Positions 1 to 8,120 of a stretch of DNA of 64,000 nucleotides are shown one piece after another. The stretch spans positions 558,001 through 622,000 of the forward strand of contig CAWBJW010000002.1 in NCBI GenBank assembly GCA_963789255.1, written 5' to 3'. This stretch comes from DATARH01 sp963789255 (lineage in GTDB: Bacteria > Pseudomonadota > Alphaproteobacteria > ATCC43930 > CGMCC-115725). Positions within the stretch are counted from its first letter, which is position 1. The number at the start of each line of letters is the position of its first letter. The notes beneath the pieces are model-generated. The model was not told the origin of the DNA. It ran no database searches and was given only the letters and a program-made list of their open reading frames with translations. The translations under genes were made by a program, and so were the position numbers.

Positions 1-1
1 G

Positions 2-544
2 GCGTTGCCCAAGCGGCGGCGCTTTCAGGCGATGAATTTGCTGTCCGATTTCGCCAAGCCGCTCATTGCCGCGGTCAACGGCTATGCGATCGGGATCGGC
101 TGCATCGTCACCTATTGCTGCGATTTGATCGTCGCCTCCGAGCGCGCCGAGTGGCGGCTGACCCAGGTTTCGCTCGGCATCCTGCCGGCGCAGGGCGGCA
201 CGGTGCGCCTCGCGCGCTGGGTCGGCCGCGGCCAGGCGATGAAGCTGGCGCTGGGCTTTCCACTGAAGGCCGAAGAAGCCCACCGGATCGGTCTCGCCCA
301 GTGGCTGGTGCCGCATGACGCGCTGATGGCCAAGGCAATTGAGGTCGCCGAGCACCTCGCCGCGCTGCCGCCGCTCGCCGCCCGGCTCGCCAAGGAGTCG
401 GTCGCCTTCGGCCTCGACGGGTCATTGCGCGAGGCGGCCAACGCCGATCTCTACCGCTTCATGGCGCTCGAACTGACCGAGGACAAGAAGGAGGCGCACC
501 AGGCCTGGCGCGAGCGCCGCAAGCCGGCGCTGAAGGGGCGCTGA
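2..544 (+). CDS. Enoyl-CoA hydratase/isomerase (crotonase) family protein, 5' truncated by window edge
   Basis: The reading frame is open from the first bases, so the start lies outside the window. About 180 residues of the C-terminal two thirds of a crotonase fold are visible. The oxyanion-hole region is AAVNGYAIGIGC, followed by LGILPAQGGTVRLAR and an Ala-rich C-terminal helical tail. Family members act on acyl-CoA thioesters in fatty-acid or aromatic catabolism. Aligned by eye to hydratases, the positions of the two catalytic glutamates (in PEI and AMEM of true hydratases) read Gln (TQV) and Lys (AMKL). It may therefore be an isomerase, lyase or non-hydratase member. The neighbouring DUF35 and acyl-CoA synthetase genes support an acyl-CoA role. 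Family assignment is firm; substrate is unknown. Confidence 0.85.
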   Translation, partial: ALPKRRRFQAMNLLSDFAKPLIAAVNGYAIGIGCIVTYCCDLIVASERAEWRLTQVSLGILPAQGGTVRLARWVGRGQAMKLALGFPLKAEEAHRIGLAQWLVPHDALMAKAIEVAEHLAALPPLAARLAKESVAFGLDGSLREAANADLYRFMALELTEDKKEAHQAWRERRKPALKGR

Positions 545-545
545 C

Positions 546-1323
546 TCAACGCCGCGGCGGCTCGCGGCGGTAGTGGTAGCGGTAGATCTCGCCCAGCCCG
601 AAGCCGGCATAGAGCGCACGGGCCGGTGCATTGCCGGCCTCGACCTGCAGGGACGCGCCCTCGGCGGCACTGTCGCATGCCCAGGCTGCGAGGCTGGCGA
701 TGACCCGGCGGGCCAGCCCTTGCCGGCGATAGCGCGGATCGGTGACGACCGACTCGTAGAAGAGGCAGCCGTCATGGATCGCGCCATAGGCGAGCGCCCC
801 CGGCACGCCATCGATCGCCAACCGGGCGAACCGGGCGGGGATCGCGATGGCGCCGACGATCCGGCGATAAATCGCGGCCTGCGCTTGCGTGTGTCCCTGC
901 AACGCCGCCATCGCCGTCAGCCATTCGGCTTCGGGCGATGGCCACAGCGTTACCGCCGGATCGGCCGCCGCCGCGAGCTTGTCGATCGCGCCGTAGAGGA
1001 CGCAGCTTTCGCCTTCGCTGGTGTAGCGGCGCGCCGCGAGGCTCGCGATCGAGCGCGGCATCGACGATCGACGGCACGCGAAAGATCGTCGGCTGGCCCT
1101 GGGCACGATAGAGGGGCTCGGCGGCGGCGATCGCCGCCGCGATGCCGGCGCATTCCGCGCGCAACGGGTTGGCCGAATTGGCGCGGCGCGTCAGCCCGTC
1201 GCCGAAGCGCAACAGCCAATCGCCGAGCAACACCCGGCGCAACGACGGAAAGGCATTGAAGCAGCCTTCCTCGAACCGCCGATAGGTGCCGCCGGCGTCA
1301 TTCCTGCGGATAGCGCCAGACAT
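546..1323 (-). CDS. GNAT-family N-acetyltransferase, with one frameshift
   Basis: Two overlapping minus-strand frames together make one GNAT protein of about 258 residues. The N-terminal part (down to about 1050) carries FEEGCFNAFPSL, GDWLLRF and RRANSANPL, typical of a GNAT subgroup with an N-terminal helical domain. The C-terminal part carries the acetyl-CoA loop in the form RYRRQGLARRV and ends GFGLGEIYRYHYR. The frame changes between about 1040 and 1080, with the sign of a 1-nt insertion. The likely start at 1323 overlaps the end of the DUF35 gene by 26 nt, so the two are probably co-transcribed. The acceptor substrate cannot be read from the sequence. The break is either a sequence error or an inactivating mutation. 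Confidence 0.75.
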
Positions 1324-1822
1324 TCGCCGGCTGCTGTGCGGTCTCGTCAACAGTCCATTGCGGCAACGCGAGGCCTTCGGTCACATCGGTGAAGACCATG
1401 CGCACCCGGGTGCCGATGCCGACCCGCCTGACCATATCAGGCGGCGCCAATTTGCCGTCAGGCGTGCATAGATTGCCGACGACGCGCAATGCCTCGTCGG
1501 CGGTCGGTTCGCCCTTCTGGGTGTCGAGGTCAACGAGCAGGATCAGATAGGGCGTGTGCTCGCGGAAGGCCGGCTGAATGGCGTGGTGCACCTCGGTGTA
1601 GGAATGCACCGCACCCTTGCCCTCGACCTTCTTCCAGGCCGACTCCAGCGCCATGCACCACGGGCAGGCGGTGGTCGGCGGATAGCGCAGCCGGCCGCAC
1701 GAGGCGCAGGCCTGCAGATGGAAATCATGCGCTGCGCAGTGCCGGAAATAATCGAGGTTCTCGTGGTCGAGATCGGCCAGTTGCAATGGCATGCCGAGAT
1801 ATTGCGCCTGGATTCCTGGCAT
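1298..1822 (-). CDS. DUF35 / OB-fold zinc-ribbon protein (acyl-CoA metabolism accessory)
   Basis: About 174 residues. A zinc ribbon (CASCG about 14 residues before CPWC) near the N-terminus is followed by an OB-fold segment with HSYTEVHHA and the charged strand VRMVFTDV. This is the DUF35 arrangement found beside thiolases, dehydratases and lyases, where it acts as a scaffold or acyl-CoA-binding subunit. I chose the ATG at 1822 because AGGAGA lies a few bases upstream; the open frame continues further 5' but into the insertion sequence. The IS left end lies only 22 bp upstream, so the original promoter or upstream operon partner has been displaced. Co-transcription with the downstream GNAT gene is likely. 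Confidence 0.85.
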   Translation of the reverse strand: MPGIQAQYLGMPLQLADLDHENLDYFRHCAAHDFHLQACASCGRLRYPPTTACPWCMALESAWKKVEGKGAVHSYTEVHHAIQPAFREHTPYLILLVDLDTQKGEPTADEALRVVGNLCTPDGKLAPPDMVRRVGIGTRVRMVFTDVTEGLALPQWTVDETAQQPANVWRYPQE

Positions 1823-1844
1823 TGGTGTGTCTCCTGTCTCCCTA

Positions 1845-1866
1845 GGCCGTGTGGACTGATTTGATG
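1845..1866 (+). repeat. IS left terminal inverted repeat
   Basis: Starts GGCCGTGTGGACTGATTTGA and matches the reverse complement of the right end with one mismatch in the first 20 bases. It immediately follows the TA target dinucleotide. Confidence 0.88.
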
Positions 1867-1937
1867 GAGAGGAAGATATAGGATTCACAAACGGCGGGAT
1901 CGGTGATTCATAGGCGGTCGGTTTGGGGGAGCCGAGC

Positions 1938-2719
1938 ATGCTGACGAAGATGACGGACGCCGATTGGGGGATTGTGGTCGACGCGTTTCGGGCGGCGCGC
2001 CCGCGCCGCGGCGACAAGGGGCGGGACGACCGCAAGTTCCTGGAGGCGCTGCACTTTTTCGCGGTTCACAACATCACCTGGCGAGCCTTGCCGGCGGAAT
2101 TTGGCAATTGGAACAGCGTATGGAAACGGTTTTGGCGGCTCAGCCAGCAGGGCGTCTTCGAGGCGATGCTGGCGATTTTGGCCGGGATGAGCGGCACCGC
2201 CCACCTCGTCCAGATGGTCGATTCGACGATCGTGCGCGCCCATGTCTCGGCGGCCGGCGCAAAAGGGGGCAGCAACGCCAGGCCCTCGGCCGCTCGCGCG
2301 GCGGGTTTTCCACCAAAATCCACCTGAAGACCGATTTCGACGGCTTGCCGTTGGCCTTCCATCTGACCGGCGGCGAGGCCAGCGACAGCCGCAATTTCGC
2401 ACTCCTGCCCGACATCGGCCCGGACATCACGCCGCGCGCCGTTCTCGGCGACAAGGGCCACCACGCCAAGGCCAACCGGGAGGCGGCGCGCCGTCGCGGC
2501 ATCTGCCCCGTCATCCCCTACCGCGAGAACACCAAACACAAGCCCGCCTTCTTTCCCAAAATCCTCTACGCCGGACGCGCCCACATCGAGCACGGCAACG
2601 GCAAGCTCAAGCGCTTCAAACGCATCGCCTTGCGCTGCGAGAAGACCGCGCAGAACTTCGCTGCCTTCGTTTCCCTCGCTTGCACGTTCATCTTGGTCAA
2701 ATCCGTCCACACGGCCTAG
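1938..2719 (+). CDS. IS5-family transposase, two frames joined by -1 frameshift
   Basis: The first frame starts at ATG 1938 behind GGGGGAG and carries the N-terminal DUF4096-type domain (WGIVVDAF, FHN-like segment FAVHNITWRALP) and the first catalytic Asp in VDSTIVRAHV. After a -1 shift near 2261 the second frame supplies the second Asp (LGDKGHHAKANR) and the catalytic Glu in HIEHGNGKLKRFKRIALR. The joined protein is about 260 residues, normal for the family. The stop codon TAG is completed by the target-site TA outside the element. The DDE triad is complete, so the element may be active. Confidence 0.88.
2259..2270 (+). promoter_or_regulatory. Candidate programmed -1 ribosomal frameshift site in the transposase
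   Basis: In the upstream frame the codons are GCA AAA GGG GGC. A -1 slip gives AAA AGG GGG CAG and continues into the catalytic domain with KRGQQRQALGRS. The A4G5 run and the -1 direction fit IS5/IS427 frameshifting. The other frame breaks in this window mostly go the opposite way, which argues that this one is genuine. Confidence 0.65.
2695..2716 (-). repeat. IS right terminal inverted repeat
   Basis: Read on the minus strand it begins GGCCGTGTGGACGGATTTGA, mirroring the left end. The TA target dinucleotide follows outside and forms part of the transposase stop codon. Confidence 0.88.
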
Positions 2720-3078
2720 CGGGTGCGGGTCACCGTATTGCCGGGACCGACCGTGGTGATTTCGACCCGGCCCGACGAGGTCCAGCTGACCTGGTTGTTG
2801 TGGCCGTAGACTTTGATCGTACCACCCGGCGCCATGTTGACGAGCACGCGGTTGCCGTCGCCGGCGATCTGAAAGGCGCGGCAGAAGCCGTGGATCGTCA
2901 CGGTATTGCCGCTGCCGGCGAGGCTGGCGTCCCGGCCATGGCAATCGCCGGCGAGATGGGCGTTGCTGTCGGCGAGGTTGACCGCCGGATCGGCCGAAAG
3001 GGCTGTGCCCGGCGCACCGGCAAGCGCAATCGCCAGGAGCAGCGAGCGGATCGTCGGCGCATGGGCGGGTCTGGCCAT
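2716..3078 (-). CDS. DUF3060-type secreted protein
   Basis: A 120-residue protein with a clear signal peptide (ARPAHAPTIRSLLLAIALAG followed by a likely cleavage after ALSA). The mature part is made of short repeats of the type GSGNTVTIHG, GDGNRVLVN, GHNNQVSWTS and GPGNTVTRTR. Such Gly-Asn repeats, each forming a turn of a beta-helix, characterise DUF3060 proteins of unknown function. The TAG stop sits exactly on the IS target site (CTAG) and is preserved by the insertion. Before the insertion it ended 19 nt upstream of the DUF35 gene. Exported location is well supported; function is unknown. Confidence 0.75.
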   Translation of the reverse strand: MARPAHAPTIRSLLLAIALAGAPGTALSADPAVNLADSNAHLAGDCHGRDASLAGSGNTVTIHGFCRAFQIAGDGNRVLVNMAPGGTIKVYGHNNQVSWTSSGRVEITTVGPGNTVTRTR

Positions 3079-3216
3079 AACCGATCGTAGCCCGGCGGAG
3101 AGCGGCAAGCCAATCGCCGCCGTTCGAGGCCGATCGTCGCGCCGGCGCTTGAGATCCGCGGCGCGCTCGCGTCTACTTCCGCCGCAGGCAGCACGTTGAA
3201 GCCGGGGGAGGAAACG

Positions 3217-4852
3217 ATGCGCGGTTTGATGTCGGAGCGCCCGCTCCTGGTATCGGCGCTGATCCAGCATGCGGCCCGCTATCACGGCGACCAGGAAATC
3301 GTGTCGCGCAGGGTCGACGGCAGGACCCGCCGCTACAGCTACGCCGAAGCCGAGCGCCGCTCGCGCCGGCTGGCGCGGGCGTTGGTGCGGCTCGGAATCA
3401 GGCCCGGCGACCGGGTCGGCACCCTCGCCTGGAACACCGACCGCCATTTCGAATTGTATTACGGCGTCTCGGGCATTGGCGCGGTGTGCCACACGATCAA
3501 TCCGCGCCTCTTCGACGAGCAGATCGTTTACATCGTCAACCATGCGCAGGACCGGCTGCTGTTCGTCGAGACCAGCTTCATCCCGCTGATCGAGCGCCTC
3601 AAACCGCAACTTCCGGCGGAATGCCGCCTGGTGCTGCTCGATCCGGCAGAGACGAACCTGCCGGTGCTCGCCGCCTATGACGAGCTGGTCGCGGCCGAGA
3701 CCGAAGAGGGGTTCGTGTGGCCGGAGTTCGACGAACGGAACGCCTCGGCGCTGTGCTACACCTCGGGCACCACCGGCAAGCCCAAGGGCGTCCTCTACAG
3801 CCACCGCTCGACTGTATTGCACGCCTATGGCGCCTCGCTGCCCGACGCCATTCCGGTGTCGAGCCGCGACACGGTCTGCCCGGTCGTGCCGATGTTCCAC
3901 GCCTGCGCCTGGAGCGTGCCCTATGTCGCGGCGATGAACGGCGCGAAGCTCGTGCTTCCGGGTCCGCACCTCGATGGCGCCAGCCTCTACGAGCTGTTCG
4001 AGGCCGAAGGCGTGACGATGAGCCTCGGCGTGCCGACGGTGTGGCTCGGCTTCGAAGCACACCTCGCCGCCACCGGCGCGCGATGTTCGAGCTTGCGCCG
4101 CGTGCTGTCCGGCGGCGCGGCGGTGCCGCCGTCGCTGATCGAGGCGTTCGACCGGCGCGGCATCGTCGTCACCCAGGGCTGGGGCATGACGGAGATGAGC
4201 CCGCTCGGCAGCGCCGCGGTGCTGAAGGGCAAGCATCTCGGCCTCGACCCTGCGGCGCAGCTGGCGGTCCGCTCGACCCAGGGCCGGCCGGTGTGCGGCG
4301 TCGAGATGAAGATCGTCAACGACGGGGGCCGCGAACAGCCGCATGACGGCAAGGCGGTCGGCGAGCTCTTGGTGCGCGGGCCGTGGATCGTCAGCGGCTA
4401 TTTCGAGGACGAAGAGGCGACCGCCGCCGCGGTCGAGCCGGATGGCTGGTTCCACACCGGCGATGTTGCCGCGATCGATCGCGACGGCTTCCTTCAGCTG
4501 ACCGACCGGCGCAAGGAACGTCATCAAGTCGGGTGGCGAGTGGATCAGCTCGATCGAGATCGAGAACGCCGCAATGGCGCACGGCGATGTCGGCGAGGCG
4601 GCGGCGATCGCGATCCCGCATCCACGCTGGGGCGAGCGGCCGCTGTTGATCGTCACGCCGCGCCCGGGAACGCTGGCGGGGCGGCGGCCGGAGCGCGAGG
4701 CGCTGATCGCGTTTTTAGGCGAGCGCTTTCCGCGCTGGATGCTGCCCGACAACGTCGTGATCGTCGACGAATTGCCGCACACCGCGACCGGCAAGGTCAT
4801 GAAGACGCGCCTGCGCGAACTTTACCAGTCGCATACGCTGCCGAATCCGTGA
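3217..4852 (+). CDS. Acyl-CoA synthetase (AMP-forming), with one frameshift
   Basis: A protein of about 545 residues that activates fatty or aromatic acids to CoA esters with ATP. Visible motifs in order are the P-loop YTSGTTGKPKG at residue about 181, the adenylate motif QGWGMTEMSP at about 325, and GWFHTGD near 410. The C-terminal domain (KSGGEWISSIEIEN and the lysine motif TGKVMKTRLREL) is in another frame. The conserved RRKD-V-I-K stretch is broken because 4511-4520 reads GCAAGGAACG where GCAAGGACG is expected, so an extra A at 4517/4518 explains the shift. The start is ATG 3217 behind GGGGGAGGAAACG. It precedes the nitronate monooxygenase gene by 9 nt, which suggests co-transcription. 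Confidence 0.88.
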
Positions 4853-4861
4853 GGGGTTGCA

Positions 4862-5944
4862 ATGTCCGATCTTGTCGCCGACCGCAGCGCCCACGAGCGC
4901 GCCGCCGCGTTTTGCCGCCACTTCGGACTGCGCGTGCCGATCCTGATGGCGCCGATGGCCGGCGCCTGCCCGGCCGGCCTGGCCGCGGCGGTCGGCAATG
5001 CCGGCGGGATGGGCGGCCTTGGCGCGCTGCTGACATCGCCCGATGGCATCGCCGCCTGGGTTCAGCAGTTCCGCGGGCAGAGCAACGGCACCTTCCAGAT
5101 CTATTTGTGGGTCCCCGATCCGCCGCCGCTGCGCGATGCCGGGCACGAGCGGCGGGTGCACGAGTTTCTCGGCCAATGGGGCCCGCCGGTGCCGTCCGAG
5201 GCGGGCGACGCGGTGCCGCTCGATTTCGCGGCGCAATGCGAGGCGGGCGGCAGCGCCGCGCGTCGTGTCGTCGATCATGGGCCTCTTCCCCGACAAATTC
5301 ATCGCCGGCTGAAATCGCGCGGCGTCGCCTGGTTCGCCTGCGCGACGAATTTGGCCGAGGCGCGCGCCGCGGAAGCCGCCGGGGCCGACGCGGTGGTGGC
5401 GCAGGACTTCGAAGCCGGCGGCCATCGCGGCGCCTTCGATGCCGAGGCCGCCGAGCGGCAGATGGTGGGGCTGTTCGCGCTGGTGCCGCGCCTCGCCGAC
5501 AAATTATCGGTGCCGATCATCGCAACCGGCGGCATCGGCGACGGCCGCGCGGTGGCGGCGGCTCTCGCTCTCGGGGCCAACGCGGTGCAAATCGGCACCG
5601 CGTTTCTGCGCTGCCCCGAAGCGGCGACCGCACCGGCCTGGGCCGATGCGCTCGCCGAGCTGGAGCCCGAGGCTACAATGCCGACCCGCGGCTTTTCCGG
5701 CCGCCTCGGCCGTGCCATCGCCACCGATTACGTCCGCGCCGTGGCCGAGGATGGTGCGCCGCCGCCGGCGCCCTACCCGGTGCAGCCCGCCCTGACCGCG
5801 CCGATGCGCGAGGCCGCGGCGCGCGCGGGCGACGTGCACCGGATGCAGGCCTGGGCCGGCCAGGCGGCGGCGATGGCGCGGCCCGAGCCGGCCGGAGAGG
5901 TGGTGCGGCGGCTCTGGGAGGAGGCGGAGGCGCTGTTGCCTTAA
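4862..5944 (+). CDS. Nitronate monooxygenase (2-nitropropane dioxygenase family), FMN-dependent
   Basis: 360 residues of a TIM-barrel flavoenzyme that oxidises nitronates. The N-terminal VPILMAPMAG and AGGMGGLGA segments, the catalytic-region EAGGHRGAF and the FMN phosphate-binding stretch PIIATGGIGDGRAVAAALALGA are present. Residues about 128-149 read as nonsense in this frame, while the next frame gives AAPRVVSSIMGLFP, the expected strand. A pair of compensating single-base shifts (extra base near 5245, missing C near 5309) therefore hides there while leaving the frame open. It follows the acyl-CoA synthetase by 9 nt. The substrate in vivo is unknown; related enzymes often lie beside acyl-CoA genes. 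Confidence 0.85.
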   Translation: MSDLVADRSAHERAAAFCRHFGLRVPILMAPMAGACPAGLAAAVGNAGGMGGLGALLTSPDGIAAWVQQFRGQSNGTFQIYLWVPDPPPLRDAGHERRVHEFLGQWGPPVPSEAGDAVPLDFAAQCEAGGSAARRVVDHGPLPRQIHRRLKSRGVAWFACATNLAEARAAEAAGADAVVAQDFEAGGHRGAFDAEAAERQMVGLFALVPRLADKLSVPIIATGGIGDGRAVAAALALGANAVQIGTAFLRCPEAATAPAWADALAELEPEATMPTRGFSGRLGRAIATDYVRAVAEDGAPPPAPYPVQPALTAPMREAAARAGDVHRMQAWAGQAAAMARPEPAGEVVRRLWEEAEALLP

Positions 5945-6582
5945 ACGTAAGTGTTTGGGCCGAAAAGTCGCTTGCAGAGCACCAGACAGGAGCGCCCGAC
6001 AGCTGTCGAATAAGCTCTGACCACACGGTCAGCGGCCTCTGGATCAGGTGCGTTATGAACGTCGTCGAGAAAAACAACGAGTGGGTTTTTCTTGTTCGGC
6101 GGATAGCTTTTCCATTTACACCAACCTTCAGCATAGCTTACTCCGCAAGTTTTCCAAACATAACCGTCCCAACCCTTAAAATCGTAATAGCGCCATGTCA
6201 TCCATTCGTGAAATCGTTTCTTATCGATCTGCCAATGCCGACGAAATTCGAATTCGTACAGGAGCAGGTCGAAAAAGCGCCACCACCATGCTTCGGCGTC
6301 AGATCTTTCCTCAGCGGTAGCAGGCGTCAGCCGGGTCGCCCCCGCACGTGCTTTGGTAAAATCCGTATTGAGCTTATGCTGTTGTTCAAGCAGATCATGG
6401 AAACGCTTGCTAAAATCGAGCGTTGCGTTGATCCGGCTTAAACGCGTCGTATAGAGAACGGCAATCAGCACCAGGATGAGCCCAGTGAACACCGCGCCGA
6501 AAATGCCGCCCAAACCAGGATACTTCCTGATATAGTGCTCGAAGTGGTGCCAAAAGTGGTGTGTCATGTTCAAAATGTCCAT
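5941..6582 (-). CDS. Hypothetical single-pass membrane protein, AT-richer than neighbours
   Basis: 213 residues if started at ATG 6582, which has GGGAGGA upstream. An amphipathic His/aromatic-rich N-terminus (MTHHFWHHFEHY) is followed by one strong membrane segment (GAVFTGLILVLIAVLY, residues about 27-45). The soluble part is rich in Trp, Tyr and charged residues (WWWRFF, RRHWQIDKKRFHEWMTWRYYDF). I do not recognise the family. The stop codon overlaps the end of the convergent nitronate monooxygenase gene by 4 nt. Codon use is visibly less GC-biased than in flanking genes, so recent acquisition is possible. The short N-in/C-out or N-out/C-in topology cannot be fixed by eye. Confidence 0.6.
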   Translation of the reverse strand: MDILNMTHHFWHHFEHYIRKYPGLGGIFGAVFTGLILVLIAVLYTTRLSRINATLDFSKRFHDLLEQQHKLNTDFTKARAGATRLTPATAEERSDAEAWWWRFFDLLLYEFEFRRHWQIDKKRFHEWMTWRYYDFKGWDGYVWKTCGVSYAEGWCKWKSYPPNKKNPLVVFLDDVHNAPDPEAADRVVRAYSTAVGRSCLVLCKRLFGPNTYV

Positions 6583-6770
6583 CCGATCCTCCCTTGTCGG
6601 TCTCACAATCCACCCGGACCGCTCGATGTTTGATATCCGCAACCATCGCCCGAGACGGGAGAGAGCCTCGCGACCAGTTACCAACAACCCGATTTAGCCC
6701 TATTTTAACTCGGCGCGCGGCAAAGCGCCGCGATGCCGATCGGTCGATACTCGATGGACAGCCTTGGCCA

Positions 6771-7937
6771 ATGGCCTTGATTACCGATACCGAGGCGCTC
6801 GCCCAATTCTGCGCGCGCCAGCAAGACACCCACTTCGTCGCGGTCGATACCGAGTTCATGCGCGAGCGGACCTTTTGGCCGATCCTCTGCCTCGTGCAGG
6901 TGGCCGGCCCGCAAGAGGCCGTAGCGATCGATGCGCTCGCTCCCGGCATCGATCTCGCGCCGCTCCTGGCGCTGATGGCGGATCCGACGATCCTCAAGGT
7001 GTTTCACGCCGCGCGCCAGGACCTCGAAATCTTCTTTCAGCTGTCGGGGCAGGTGCCGCACCCGATCTTCGACACCCAGATTGCCGGGATGGTTTGCGGG
7101 TTTGGCGATGCCGCGAGCTATGAGACGCTGGTCAAGCGGCTGGCCGGAGCCGCCCTCGACAAGGCCTCGCGCTTTACCGACTGGGCGCATCGGCCGCTGA
7201 CCCTGCGGCAGATCGAATATGCCCTTGCCGATGTCGTCCATCTGCGCACCGTCTACGAGCGGCTGCAGGAGCGCCTCGCGCAAAACGGCCGCGCCCTCTG
7301 GTTCGCCGAGGAGATGGCCGATCTCGTCGATCCGGCGATCTACCGCAACGAGCCCGCCGAGGCGTGGCGCCGCTTTCGCCTGCGCGGCCGCGTCGATCGG
7401 CGCTTTCTCGGCGTCTTGCGGGCCGTGGCGTCGTGGCGCGAGGCGGCCGCGCAGCAGCGCGATCTGCCGCGCGGCCGGATCATGCGCGACGAAGCGCTGC
7501 TCGAAGTCGCCGCCCACGCCCCCAAGACCATCGAGAGCCTCGCGCGCACCCGCAGCCTCGGCAAGGGCGTCGCCGAGGGCAAGCTCGGCCGCGAGATCCT
7601 GGAGGCGGTCGCGCGGGGGCTGGCCGACCCGGACCCGCCGCCGGCGATTCCCGCGAAGGCCGAGGCGCCCCCCGGCATCGGACCGCTGATCGAGCTGTTG
7701 CGGGTCTTGTTGAAGCAGCGCTGCGAGGATTTTCAGGTGGCGCAGAAGCTGGTCGCCTCGGCCGACGATCTCGAAGCGATCGCCGCCGACGACACCGCGC
7801 CGGTGCGCGCGCTGCACGGCTGGCGGCGCGAGGTTTTCGGCAAGGATGCGGTGGCGCTGAAGCATGGGCGGCTCGCGCTCACCGCCGGGAAGAGCCGCAT
7901 CAAGCTGGTGCCATTGCCCGAGCGCGCCGAGGCATGA
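6771..7937 (+). CDS. rnd: Ribonuclease D
   Basis: 388 residues. It is a 3'-5' exoribonuclease that trims tRNA precursors and other structured RNA. The DEDDy exonuclease motifs are visible: VDTEFMRE (Exo I), FHAARQDLEIF (Exo II) and YALADVVHL (Exo III, in which the D and the downstream Tyr coordinate catalysis). An HRDC domain follows around residues 210-290 (RDLPRGRIMRDEAL). Start ATG 6771 is chosen because MALITDTEAL matches family N-termini; the frame is open further upstream without homology. It lies 183 nt before clpB on the same strand and appears intact. Confidence 0.92.
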   Translation: MALITDTEALAQFCARQQDTHFVAVDTEFMRERTFWPILCLVQVAGPQEAVAIDALAPGIDLAPLLALMADPTILKVFHAARQDLEIFFQLSGQVPHPIFDTQIAGMVCGFGDAASYETLVKRLAGAALDKASRFTDWAHRPLTLRQIEYALADVVHLRTVYERLQERLAQNGRALWFAEEMADLVDPAIYRNEPAEAWRRFRLRGRVDRRFLGVLRAVASWREAAAQQRDLPRGRIMRDEALLEVAAHAPKTIESLARTRSLGKGVAEGKLGREILEAVARGLADPDPPPAIPAKAEAPPGIGPLIELLRVLLKQRCEDFQVAQKLVASADDLEAIAADDTAPVRALHGWRREVFGKDAVALKHGRLALTAGKSRIKLVPLPERAEA

Positions 7938-8022
7938 AGCCCTTGGGCGGGTTCGCCTCCCGGCAGCGGGAATGGCTTGCCCGTTATTGAGTTAGCGCAA
8001 TGACCGCGCGGCGCGGCCGGCG

Positions 8023-8052
8023 CATTGCTGCGGTCCGCTGGCGACCCCATAT
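8023..8052 (+). promoter_or_regulatory. Sigma32 (RpoH)-type heat-shock promoter for clpB
   Basis: CCCCATAT at 8045-8052 matches the sigma32 -10 consensus CCCCATNT exactly. About 14 nt upstream, CATTGCTG at 8023-8030 keeps the TTG core of the -35 box CTTGAAA. The site lies about 70 nt before the clpB start, the position expected for a heat-shock chaperone gene. Confidence 0.65.
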
Positions 8053-8120
8053 TTCGCTGCGAAGGGCCGCGGAGGCTGCCTCAGGGGGCGCTGCGGCCGG
8101 TTCATTGGGAGGGTTCCATC

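Larger units (their letters stand above)
1845..2716 (+). mobile_element. IS5-family insertion sequence (IS427-like), complete
   Basis: An 872-bp element bounded by near-perfect terminal inverted repeats that begin GGCCGTGTGGAC at both ends, and flanked on each side by the dinucleotide TA (1843-1844 and 2717-2718). It encodes a DDE transposase in two overlapping frames. Removing the element and one TA restores CTAG and joins the stop codon of the DUF3060 gene to the DUF35 gene across 19 nt. The element therefore split a compact gene pair. Element length, two-frame transposase and TA target fit the IS427 group of IS5; the group assignment is from general knowledge, not a database match. Confidence 0.9.

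Noticed and set aside
2716..4800. A 694-codon open frame on minus across the acyl-CoA synthetase gene
   Set aside because: Only its last 120 codons (DUF3060 protein, from ATG 3078) look like a real protein. The rest is the antisense shadow of the synthetase, rich in Arg, Asp and His with no family features.
4516..6441. Continuation of the acyl-CoA synthetase frame to a 1081-residue protein
   Set aside because: After 4516 the frame is an Arg/Gly-rich shadow of the synthetase C-terminus and the nitronate monooxygenase gene. The real C-terminus is in the next frame.
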